Virus record (IMG/VR): IMGVR_UViG_3300010413_000010
Coordinates: 34,635-98,634 of that record
Origin: a virus
Strand: one strand, 5' to 3'
DNA: 64,000 bases
The notes beneath the pieces were generated by a model that was not told the origin of the DNA, made no database searches, and saw nothing but the letters and a program-made list of their open reading frames with translations. The position numbers were made by a program, and so were the translations under genes. Shown piece after piece: positions 50,881 through 57,186 of the stretch. Each line of letters starts with the position of its first letter. The stretch's first letter is position 1.

Positions 50881-52563
50881 TTAAATAGGCAGTTTGATGC
50901 CACATTTTGCTTGGTAATAAGCCAGAAATTCGGTGTGCCAATAACCGAGCACTTTGAAGTGTCCCACGTGAAACCCGTCATGACATCTCTGTTGGAGGAA
51001 CTGACAGAACTCCATCATGTAACCGGAGAAGCTGGACATGTAGGTTACCCAGTTATCACTCTTATGTTCTTTGTTCCGGTTCAGTTCATGGAAGTAGAGG
51101 AGCTGTTCAGTGAGAATATCTTGGAGCCGGTTTACGCTTTTCACTTTGTTACCACTTCGCTCTACCGCTGCCGTAATATGGGCTACTACATTGGAGTGGC
51201 GGTGTAATAGGTTCTGCCTCTCTTTCTGAAGATTGACCAGTTCGGGAACGTAGCTACCCTGGTGAAGAATTTCCCAGAACCAACTCTTGTGATTCAAGAC
51301 TTTCCCGTTCCGGGTACGGACTTCGTTAAGACCAATAAATTCAGTCAGGGTAGTGGGGAGGGATTGTTTGTCCATTACACCCTTGCCTGGGTCAAAGTAC
51401 TCCCGGTAGGTTCGGAAAATCTTCTTGAACATTTCAAGAGAAATTTCCATGGCACACCAGTCCTCTTCGATTTCTACATCAGAGATCGTTTTTATCTCAG
51501 GGTATGTTGCCAGGAGTTTTCCTTTGGAAATCAGAACCAGCTTTTCAAGGATCGCTTTCACTGTCTTACTGGCCCGGCCGGACATATCGTACTTGTGCCT
51601 GGTGAGTTGTTTTAAACCAGCATACTCCGGGGAGTCGGGGAGGGGAGGGAGGCTATTCCACTCTTCAATTACCGGGAGTAACATCACCTCGTCATCCGAC
51701 AGCTTAATACCCCGCTTCGCGGGTGAAACAGGAGGGGAAAGGGAGGTGGAGGTGGGGAAGGGCCTAGACCTACCACTCTTCACATCATAACCATTCTCCT
51801 GAAAAGAAGCAGGGGAAACCCCTGAAGTAGAGGAGGGTGCAGGAGGGGAAATAGGGTCGGGAACCGGCCCGGTCTCCTCCGAACCCTCTTTACCTTTAGG
51901 TAAAGAACTCTCTATGTAAGACTCTATGTAGTTATATATGTATATGGACTTGTCTCTGGGAGCATTTCCACCTGCGTTACTAAACATTTCCATATGCTTA
52001 ATCGAGCAGACCTTTGGGTCGAAATTTATAACATTTTTGGTGTATGCCTGGGCTACAATTGCTTCAAACTTACGAAGATCGCGTCGGAACTTTCGGAGAT
52101 TAAACACCCAGTGAAGAGTCGGGGTCCCCAGGGCTTTTCGGTTCTCGACTTCCAGGTAGCCCATATCACAGAGGAGCTTCCTTACAAGATCAAGTTCACC
52201 CCTAGTGGCTCTCACATCTGCGTACCACTCACTGTAGGATTTAAAGAACTCACCGTGGGATTTACGGTTCTTCTGGTTCGAGGAATTCATGGATAACTCT
52301 GTCCAGAAGGCGATCTTGGCAATAATGTTGGCAAGTTTCCAGGTGTCCGGCCACCGTTTCCTGGACTGGTACTTCTCGGATTTAGCGAAGTACATCTCTT
52401 CTATGTAGAACATGACCGGCCGGATAGCGAAGGCTCCGATAGGTTTACCCTCTTCGGTGTAGAGGTTCAGGTCCATCATCGCCTTCTTGAAATCGAGTTC
52501 TTCCTTGGTAGAGAAATCGTCGAAAGGGTATTCGTTGATGGGTCGTACTTTCTTTTTTTCCAT
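50881..52563 (-). CDS. Large hypothetical protein with winged-helix-like N-terminal part
   Basis: 560 residues from ATG 52563 (GGAG 6 bp upstream, TAATG overlap). Residues about 60-170 look like a winged helix (DLVRKLLCDMGYLEVENRK, TPTLHWVFNLRKF). A Pro/Ser-rich linker (about 225-285) joins it to a helical C-terminal region. The style recalls DnaD- or O-type phage replication/initiation proteins that bridge origin and helicase, but no family can be named. It shares an operon with 52563-52844 under the promoter at 52887-52915. Confidence 0.55.
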   Translation of the reverse strand: MEKKKVRPINEYPFDDFSTKEELDFKKAMMDLNLYTEEGKPIGAFAIRPVMFYIEEMYFAKSEKYQSRKRWPDTWKLANIIAKIAFWTELSMNSSNQKNRKSHGEFFKSYSEWYADVRATRGELDLVRKLLCDMGYLEVENRKALGTPTLHWVFNLRKFRRDLRKFEAIVAQAYTKNVINFDPKVCSIKHMEMFSNAGGNAPRDKSIYIYNYIESYIESSLPKGKEGSEETGPVPDPISPPAPSSTSGVSPASFQENGYDVKSGRSRPFPTSTSLSPPVSPAKRGIKLSDDEVMLLPVIEEWNSLPPLPDSPEYAGLKQLTRHKYDMSGRASKTVKAILEKLVLISKGKLLATYPEIKTISDVEIEEDWCAMEISLEMFKKIFRTYREYFDPGKGVMDKQSLPTTLTEFIGLNEVRTRNGKVLNHKSWFWEILHQGSYVPELVNLQKERQNLLHRHSNVVAHITAAVERSGNKVKSVNRLQDILTEQLLYFHELNRNKEHKSDNWVTYMSSFSGYMMEFCQFLQQRCHDGFHVGHFKVLGYWHTEFLAYYQAKCGIKLPI

Positions 52564-52844
52564 TACGAGCTCCACCGGAACCGAAAAAAGCTGCCGGTCT
52601 TATCTATGGGGTCCAGCCGGTGCTGCACCACATTCTTCTCTATTGCTTCCTGGATGACGGCATCGACCTTCTCTTCACTCCAGAAATCCATTTCTGTTAA
52701 TAACTGTTCACGGTCAAACCAGACGTAGTTGATCCCTTCTATATTATATTTTTGACCGAAAGTTATTACCGGGTCTAAAATAGAACAGAGGATTGCTACG
52801 TCGGGGCCGTGATTCTTCAGCGTTGATTCGCTGATTGTAATCAT
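52563..52844 (-). CDS. Hypothetical protein, probable small wHTH
   Basis: 93 residues: MITISESTLKNHGPDVAILC, then FDREQLLTEMDFWSEEKVDA, EKNVVQHRLD, FFRFRW, which reads as a three-helix plus wing domain. First gene behind the divergent promoter. May help the large protein that follows. Confidence 0.5.
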   Translation of the reverse strand: MITISESTLKNHGPDVAILCSILDPVITFGQKYNIEGINYVWFDREQLLTEMDFWSEEKVDAVIQEAIEKNVVQHRLDPIDKTGSFFRFRWSS

Positions 52845-52877
52845 GGTCTCTCCTTGAGAATCTAATAATGTGTTGGA

Positions 52878-52908
52878 TTTAGAGGAATAATAACATAAAA
52901 TCTCTAAA
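52878..52908. promoter_or_regulatory. TTTAGAG/CTCTAAA operator over the leftward promoter
   Basis: Perfect 7-bp arms (52878-52884 and 52902-52908) flank the -10 and spacer of the leftward promoter. Probably bound by a local regulator such as the HTH protein at 52989. Confidence 0.5.
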
Positions 52909-52915
52909 ATGTCAA
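52887..52915 (-). promoter_or_regulatory. Leftward promoter of the 52.8-50.9 kb operon
   Basis: Minus strand TTGACA (52915-52910), 17-bp spacer, TATTAT (52892-52887). Confidence 0.8.
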
Positions 52916-52922
52916 ATATCTC

Positions 52923-52951
52923 TTGACAACTTTTCTAATTCATGGTATGAT
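52923..52951 (+). promoter_or_regulatory. Rightward promoter of the 53-54.6 kb operon
   Basis: TTGACA (52923-52928), 17-bp spacer, TATGAT (52946-52951). Its -35 box lies 8 bp from that of the leftward promoter, so the two are closely divergent. Confidence 0.8.
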
Positions 52952-52988
52952 TCACTTAATTCCAAGACATTACTTACGGAGTACAAGC

Positions 52989-53381
52989 ATGACGTTGGCA
53001 GAATTGTCACGTAGGCTTGGACGAGGGAGGTCAGAAGTACGACGTATGGCCCGTCTTCATCTACTAGGTGAGGATGAGCCAGGGAAACATAGTAACGGGG
53101 TCATTCGGGTGTATTCCGAGGAGGATTACGATTTCCTACGGGAACAGTTCTCCAGGCCAATAGAGGAGATTGAAAAGGATGTCCTGACAATCATCAAGGC
53201 TTGTCCATTCTCCACAGAAGCGGAAATCGCGGCGATCTTGGGGCGACGCCCTTTGTACATTGGCCGTGCCGTTACAAATCTTACCTACAAGGAAGCAGCT
53301 TTGGCAGAAACTGATGCCGGAGAGCTCTTCCTACTCACCGAAGAGAACATCGAGATTATTGACAGACGTAGCGATCCATAA
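52989..53381 (+). CDS. HTH DNA-binding regulator
   Basis: 130 residues from ATG 52989 (GGAG upstream). N-terminal HTH: MTLAELSRRLGRGRSEVRRM, followed by a MerR-like wing and VYSEEDYDFLREQF. A second helical unit (about 70-110, STEAEIAAILGRRPLYIGRA) also looks HTH-like. It is the first gene of the rightward operon and sits on the divergent control region, so it is the best candidate for a local switch regulator. Confidence 0.65.
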   Translation: MTLAELSRRLGRGRSEVRRMARLHLLGEDEPGKHSNGVIRVYSEEDYDFLREQFSRPIEEIEKDVLTIIKACPFSTEAEIAAILGRRPLYIGRAVTNLTYKEAALAETDAGELFLLTEENIEIIDRRSDP

Positions 53382-53413
53382 TATAATTCCAAGATAATTC
53401 AAAACATTGGAGG

Positions 53414-53776
53414 ATGCTACTGAAATACAATCTCACCGATGATGAACGCCAGTTAGTGAACCGGCACATTGAAGAGTTCACCACAGTAATTAGATCAGAG
53501 AAACGAGCAAAGCTCCTCGATTATGTGACCATCGGCGCCGGTGTATCGGTGTTGGTGGCAGGGACTATAGTTTGGTCTCCAGCCTTTATCTGCTGGATAC
53601 CCTGCTGGATTTACTTTACTGCAAAGAACATGAAAACATTATCAGATTTTTATCGCCGCCGAAAGGTTATGGTGATACGGACTGCGCAGACCGTCTTATC
53701 TGATAATCGCCTCTACTCCGTATTCCGTGAACGGGCGGTGGAGAGAGGTATGGATGGAAAAAAGGCAACAATCTGA
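53414..53776 (+). CDS. Membrane protein
   Basis: 120 residues with a hydrophobic hairpin (about 39-68) between basic soluble ends. The ribosome site GGAGG is very close to the ATG. The end overlaps the start of the dNTP-PPase/HAD fusion. Function unknown. Confidence 0.5.
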   Translation: MLLKYNLTDDERQLVNRHIEEFTTVIRSEKRAKLLDYVTIGAGVSVLVAGTIVWSPAFICWIPCWIYFTAKNMKTLSDFYRRRKVMVIRTAQTVLSDNRLYSVFRERAVERGMDGKKATI

Positions 53777-54584
53777 AGATAAAGGACTACGATTCAACGA
53801 AGGGAAACTGAGATACGATCTCTTCCCACCCTTCGCTATGGAAGAGTTGGCGAAAGTGATGACCTACGGGTCAAATAAATACGCCGAACGCAACTGGGAA
53901 CGAGGTCAGAAGTGGACGACAGTTATTGCGTCCCTCAAGCGCCACCTGGCCGCGTTGGAGCAGGGAGAAGATTTCGATTCCGAATCAACTCTTCTTCATG
54001 CAGCACATGTTCTTGCTAACGCTGCCTTCCTCACTGAATTCTATAAAATATATCCAGAAGGTGATAACCGCCAGCATACTTTCTTTCAACAGAAGAGGGT
54101 AGGGTTGGATATAGACGACGTACTGGCCGACTTTTGTCAGGCCTATGTGGAGCGTTATCCAGACGTTCCATACCCATCATTTTGGAACTTTGATCAGCAA
54201 GGGGAAGCCCGATTCGCAGAGATCGCACAAGATCGTGAATTCTGGTTGAACGTTCCGCCCAAGATCGCCCCGGAGGACTTACCCTTCGAGCCGGTCGTTT
54301 ACATTACCAGTAGAAAACAACCTGTTAAATGGACTGAAGAGTGGCTTGCCAGGCACGGCTTTCCTTCGGTCCCGGTAGTCTCATCTCAAGGAGAGAGCAA
54401 GGCTGATTATGCCAAAGCCTTCTGTGTGGATGTTTTTGTCGATGACAATTACGAAACTTACCTTGATATGAACGCCAATGGCATCCTGACTTACCTCATG
54501 GATGCTGTCCATAACCGGAAGTACGATGTGGGGTATAGACGTCTCTATTCCCTCAAAGAGCTTCCGTTTCTTAAAGTCAAATAA
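53754..54584 (+). CDS. dATP/dGTP pyrophosphohydrolase-like domain fused to a HAD 5'-nucleotidase
   Basis: 276 residues from ATG 53754 (GAGAGAGG upstream). Residues about 10-105 match the dATP/dGTP diphosphohydrolase N-terminal family (LRFNEGKLRYDLFPPFAMEE, YGSNKYAERNW, LHAAHVLANAAFL), an all-alpha NTP-PPase. Residues 116-276 form a HAD phosphatase with VGLDIDDVLADF (nucleophile Asp119, Asp121), YITSRK and VFVDDNYET. Together they could take a dNTP to dNMP and then to deoxynucleoside, biasing the dNTP pool. The fusion is notable. Confidence 0.8.
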   Translation: MEKRQQSEDKGLRFNEGKLRYDLFPPFAMEELAKVMTYGSNKYAERNWERGQKWTTVIASLKRHLAALEQGEDFDSESTLLHAAHVLANAAFLTEFYKIYPEGDNRQHTFFQQKRVGLDIDDVLADFCQAYVERYPDVPYPSFWNFDQQGEARFAEIAQDREFWLNVPPKIAPEDLPFEPVVYITSRKQPVKWTEEWLARHGFPSVPVVSSQGESKADYAKAFCVDVFVDDNYETYLDMNANGILTYLMDAVHNRKYDVGYRRLYSLKELPFLKVK

Positions 54585-54830
54585 CAGTACTCGCCGCGCC
54601 TCTAGAGGACCTAGGCCTCTATGCGTAATGTGGAGGGTCTTCTTCTCCGGCCGATAAAAGCCGGAGTACCAGAGCGATGGAGAAATTCGGGGAAGATAGA
54701 TTCCCACCGGAGCGACGGTTGCCGGAGTATTACCGGCTGGGCAAAACTCAAGTGACAGTAGACAACCTCAAGATAGAGCCCAGGGTCTTGCAAAGCTGCC
54801 ACCGTTTGCGGGTGCGTCAACCCCGCACAT
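54585..54830 (+). other. Non-coding stretch with tRNA-like fragments
   Basis: No gene. GCCGGAGTA, the first nine bases of the tRNA-Thr at 54831, also occurs at 54660-54668 and 54721-54729, followed by divergent sequence without a T-arm. Hairpins: TAGAGG..CCTCTA near 54603-54620 and CCGGC..GCCGG near 54648-54664. Probably remains of duplicated tRNA genes or a structured leader. Confidence 0.45.
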
Positions 54831-54902
54831 GCCGGAGTAGTTCAACGGTAGAACGTCCGCCTTGTAAGCGGATTGTTAGGGGTTCAATTCCCTTGTCCGG
54901 CT
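54831..54902 (+). tRNA. tRNA-Thr (UGU)
   Basis: Acceptor GCCGGAG with GTCCGGC (one mismatch at 7-66), D-stem GTTC/GAAC, anticodon stem TCCGC/GCGGA with loop CTTGTAA (anticodon TGT), T-arm AGGGG-TTCAATT-CCCTT. CCA not encoded. A normal cloverleaf. Confidence 0.9.
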
Positions 54903-54950
54903 CACTAACAGACACGTTGTGTCTGAAGACAATCTTAGCTAGGAGTTATA

Positions 54951-55799
54951 ATGAAAAAAACTCTAATTTTGATGACCATTATGGTCGTAATGTTTGTCGG
55001 GATTTCGGGGTGTACCACCGAAGTACCCGAAGCCACCTTGATTGATGGAGTGTCGAACGAGCTCGTCTACTCAGCCCTGTCTGCTGCAGAGGGCAAGGTT
55101 GCAACAAGAGAACTTAGTTCGGCAATTTCTATCGCTGAAGAGGACCTCTACGGATTCCCTTGGACTGATTCTGCCGGTACTACCGCTGTAGAATTTCTTG
55201 AAGGTGGAGCCATTCGGATGTGGGTTCCCGGTCTGGGATTCCCCGAGACTGACCCTTTTGTTCCTTGTACCTACACTATTCCCACCGAGGGTGAGTTTAC
55301 TATTACCTTCCCCGACGGTTTTGTGAATACCGGTGTGTACTTTATGATCCAGCCGGATGCTTTGGGTTTCTCGGTCTTTTATGAGAATGGTAATGACTAT
55401 CTTGTGACCGTTGGCCCCGACTTCCCTGCTGATCCTGATGACTGGGAGTACTTCTCCCGACCTTCTTATGCTGATGCCGCGTTATTTGTTAGTGCTGATC
55501 CTTGGATTGACATTGATGAGACCAGCATTGGAATGGATGACTCCATCTGGTTCTACGCTGATGGAACAGGCCAGTCCACTTTCAACCCCTGGGTCCCTGA
55601 TCCTGTACCAACGACTTGGAGTATCACCCCGGAATTTGGCTGTGAAATAGTCATCCCGGCTCTGGATAATTACACCTGGACTGGATACTTCTTCACCGTC
55701 GATCTGGTAGGCGCCGACCATCGCTTCCTGATCACTCACACCGGAAATCCTGGTGGAACCTCCGGCGATGATTATTCTATCGCCTATCAGGAAAAATAA
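54951..55799 (+). CDS. Secreted lipoprotein within the tRNA island
   Basis: 282 residues with a lipoprotein signal (MKKTLILMTIMVVMFVGISG, lipobox Cys21). The mature part is acidic, Gly/Asp/aromatic-rich and beta-sandwich-like, with two parallel halves: FYGFP/WTDSAG..AVEFLEGG and DETSIGMDDSIWFYADGTG..STFNPW. RBS AGGAG. It stands alone between tRNA genes, the usual setting of a late-acquired moron gene. A surface lipoprotein expressed in the lysogen (superinfection exclusion or conversion) is the best hypothesis. Confidence 0.7.
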   Translation: MKKTLILMTIMVVMFVGISGCTTEVPEATLIDGVSNELVYSALSAAEGKVATRELSSAISIAEEDLYGFPWTDSAGTTAVEFLEGGAIRMWVPGLGFPETDPFVPCTYTIPTEGEFTITFPDGFVNTGVYFMIQPDALGFSVFYENGNDYLVTVGPDFPADPDDWEYFSRPSYADAALFVSADPWIDIDETSIGMDDSIWFYADGTGQSTFNPWVPDPVPTTWSITPEFGCEIVIPALDNYTWTGYFFTVDLVGADHRFLITHTGNPGGTSGDDYSIAYQEK

Positions 55800-55820
55800 T
55801 CAAAAACAGACTGCAACACC

Positions 55821-55983
55821 GGACAAGGCTTAGGCTGGTAAAACCAGAAATGTCCACTATCAGGCTTGGAAAAGAGGGAGTCGAGAGACGCGAGACCTAA
55901 ATGCCAAGAGTGGTAAATCCAGGTAGGAAGCGAGTGGGTGACCATGCAGTCTTTTACCACTGTAGTTCGCTACAGTGGTTTTA
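55821..55983 (+). ncRNA. Candidate structured RNA with terminator/antiterminator architecture
   Basis: Helices visible: GGACA/TGTCC (55821-55855) enclosing CTGG-TAAAA-CCAG; CTTGG (55865-55869)/CCAAG (55904-55908) enclosing a GTC-GAGA-GAC hairpin; and AGTGGTAAA (55909-55917)/TTTACCACT (55953-55961). The last helix shares bases with the 10-bp terminator stem at 55956-55979, so only one of the two can form, as in riboswitches or attenuators. No coding frame. It lies 3 nt upstream of the tmRNA-like RNA. Confidence 0.5.
55956..55982 (+). terminator. UUCG-capped intrinsic terminator
   Basis: ACCACTGTAG (55956-55965), TTCG, CTACAGTGGT (55970-55979), then TTT. Competes with an upstream pairing (see the structured RNA). 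Confidence 0.75.
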
Positions 55984-55985
55984 CG

Positions 55986-56063
55986 GGGGCCGAGAAGGGT
56001 TCGATCTGGACTAAAGCCTAAAAGGACAGTCCAGGGACGGGGGTTCGATACCCCCCGGCTCCA
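55986..56063 (+). ncRNA. tmRNA tRNA-like domain without mRNA part ('mini-tmRNA')
   Basis: 78 nt. Acceptor GGGGCCG (55986-55992) pairs with CGGCTCC (56056-56062) including a G3-U70 wobble, the alanine identity element, with discriminator A. The next 13 nt contain GGGTTCGAT, the tmRNA D-loop signature, and form no D-stem. A 7-bp P2-like helix CTGGACT (56006-56012)/AGTCCAG (56028-56034) carries only a 15-nt loop where a tmRNA has its tag frame and pseudoknots. GGACGGGGGTTCGATACCCCC forms the T-arm as in tmRNA 3' ends. There is no anticodon. Either a degenerate phage tmRNA or a stand-alone alanyl-accepting RNA. Confidence 0.6.
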
Positions 56064-56126
56064 TACTCCTCCGGGAGCCTCTTAAAGTATGTTTCCGAGG
56101 GTGCTGCGTTGCTCACCTTCGGAGAT

Positions 56127-56198
56127 GCCGAAGTAGCTCAATTGGTAGAGACACGGATCATAGTTCCGGGAACGAGGGTTCGATCCCCTCCTTCGGCG
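56127..56198 (+). tRNA. tRNA with unusual anticodon loop, possibly Met/Ile (CAU)
   Basis: Acceptor GCCGAAG/CTTCGGC perfect, D-arm GCTC..GAGA (one mismatch), T-arm GAGGG-TTCGATC-CCCTC, discriminator G. The anticodon stem CGGA/TCCG closes on loop TCATAGT, so position 33 would be C and the anticodon ATA. If the closing A-T pair opens, T precedes CAT as in tRNA-Met. Either a shifted loop or decay, so decoding is uncertain. Confidence 0.75.
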
Positions 56199-56211
56199 AG
56201 AATCTTATCAC

Positions 56212-56295
56212 GCCACCATGTTGGAACTGGTAGACATCACGGTCTTAAAAACCGTGGGCCGAAAGGCCGTCCGGGTTCGATCCCCGGTGGTGGCA
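56212..56295 (+). tRNA. tRNA-Leu (UAA)
   Basis: Acceptor GCCACCA/TGGTGGC, anticodon stem ACGGT/ACCGT with loop CTTAAAA (anticodon TAA), long variable arm GGGCCGAAAGGCCGT (class II), T-arm CCGGG-TTCGATC-CCCGG, discriminator A. A regular tRNA-Leu reading TTA. Confidence 0.92.
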
Positions 56296-56483
56296 GTTAT
56301 TTTTACCAACCGTTTAAGGCTGGTCTTTTTTCAAAGGCCGGAAAGACTTTCCAGCCTTTATTAAAATCTTCGATACTATAGAGGTTGCCGGTTCCAGGTA
56401 TACCCGAATCCGGTCGGACAAAAACCTGCAGGTTTTGTAGGTCAGTGGGAACACTGGTGTCACCCCTTTGAGGGTGGCTAACG
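56296..56483 (+). other. Structured spacer between tRNAs
   Basis: No gene. Inverted repeats: AAGGCTGG (about 56315)/CCAGCCTT (about 56351); CCGGTTC/GAATCCGG near 56389-56413; AAAACCTGCAGGTTTT near 56421-56437; CAGTG-GGAA-CACTG near 56443; CACCC/GGGTG near 56461. It could be one folded RNA or remains of tRNA genes. Confidence 0.4.
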
Positions 56484-56556
56484 TCAGCGGTAGCTCAGAT
56501 GGTAGAGCACTCAACTGATACATGAGAGGTCAGGGGTTCGATCCCCCTCTGCTGGC
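56484..56556 (+). tRNA. tRNA-Ile (GAU)
   Basis: Acceptor TCAGCGG/CTGCTGG (two wobbles), D-stem GCTC/GAGC, anticodon stem CTCA/TGAG with an A-A mismatch at the loop, loop CTGATAC (anticodon GAT), T-arm AGGGG-TTCGATC-CCCCT. CCA not encoded. Confidence 0.85.
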
Positions 56557-56580
56557 AAATCCTAAAAATTGAGGTAATTT

Positions 56581-56763
56581 ATGACTCCCAGACATCTTAT
56601 GGACCCGCATATGCCGGTCAAACAAAAACATCCAGTAATCTGGAGACTTCACGAAGTGAAGGGCCAGATGCGGGTACACCTCCCGGAACGGCCCGAAAAA
56701 GACATCGCTATGAAAATGATCCAGGATATCATTAACATTTCCAATTCCATTCTGGAAAGGTGA
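56581..56763 (+). CDS. Small hypothetical protein in tRNA island
   Basis: 60 residues (MTPRHLMDPHMPVKQKHPVI...), basic first half, helical second half (KDIAMKMIQDIINISNSILE). GAGGT upstream of the ATG. No family recognised. Confidence 0.5.
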   Translation: MTPRHLMDPHMPVKQKHPVIWRLHEVKGQMRVHLPERPEKDIAMKMIQDIINISNSILER

Positions 56764-56956
56764 GAGACACCCTTAACTCCGAAAAATGATATAATCGCCA
56801 TTAAGTGTTTTTGGTAAGCAGTTGCTTACTTTTCCTACCGGGGAGAGAAATTCCTTCGCAGCCACATATTCCCATGAGCCGCACCCTTTGGATCAAACTC
56901 TCCTTTTCATTCCATATAACCTCCTTTTTCATTTCTCTCCCCGGTTTTTATATCGC
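56764..56956 (+). other. Non-coding leader with long inverted repeat
   Basis: No convincing gene. CCGGGGAGAGAAA (about 56839) and TTTCTCTCCCCGG (about 56932) form a perfect 13-bp inverted repeat enclosing about 80 nt, followed by TTTTTATAT. It can act as a large terminator-like stem in front of the next tRNA-like gene. Confidence 0.55.
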
Positions 56957-57024
56957 ACTGTGTCCATAGGTGGGCCTGATCTTCTAGAGAGGAAGCAGGG
57001 CCGGTTCAATTCCGGCGCATAGTC
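56957..57024 (+). tRNA. Short tRNA-like RNA without a normal D-arm
   Basis: Acceptor ACTGTGT (56957-56963) with GCATAGT (57017-57023), T-arm GCCGG-TTCAATT-CCGGC. The region between, only 36 nt, makes no D-stem but forms a long broken helix CCTG-AT-CTTC / GAAG-CAGG capped by TAGAGAG. That recalls the P2 arrangement of the tmRNA-like RNA nearby. The loop offers no T33, so no anticodon can be named. Confidence 0.5.
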
Positions 57025-57099
57025 AGCATCCCTAATGGCCTACGGGAAGCCCTTGCAAGTGTCTGAGGCTCACCCCCACAGTGCGGTGGACTCGGTGGA

Positions 57100-57163
57100 G
57101 TTGGGTAGGCTTTCGGTGTCGCCCCGTCAAGAACGGTGGACGGGTTCAATTCCCGGCCCGACG
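57100..57163 (+). tRNA. Short tRNA-like RNA with reduced arms
   Basis: Acceptor GTTGGGT (57100-57106) with GCCC GAC (57156-57162), a small GGC/GCC D-like stem, anticodon-like hairpin CCG-TCAAGAA-CGG, T-arm CGGG-TTCAATT-CCCG. T lies at the first loop position before CAA, so the register is shifted by one as in the RNA at 56127. It ends 23 bp before the next gene. Confidence 0.45.
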
Positions 57164-57186
57164 ATATTACAACTTATGGAGAAATG

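Noticed and set aside
50574-50981. Minus-strand frames in the par upstream region
   Set aside because: They cover the promoter and the TGCAAGA repeats and lack ribosome sites.
55801-56063. Circularly permuted two-piece tmRNA
   Set aside because: In permuted genes the 3' acceptor piece precedes the 5' piece. Here GGGGCCG comes first and CGGCTCC second within 78 nt, and the upstream RNA shows no tag frame or tmRNA pseudoknot that I can identify.
56957-57024. Amber-suppressor or pyrrolysine tRNA because CTA occurs in the loop region
   Set aside because: CTA cannot be placed at positions 34-36 with a paired anticodon stem. The T-arm is standard and there is no PylS gene.
57136-57186. Upstream start of the metallophosphoesterase at 57136
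   Set aside because: It would lie inside the tRNA-like gene and has no ribosome site.
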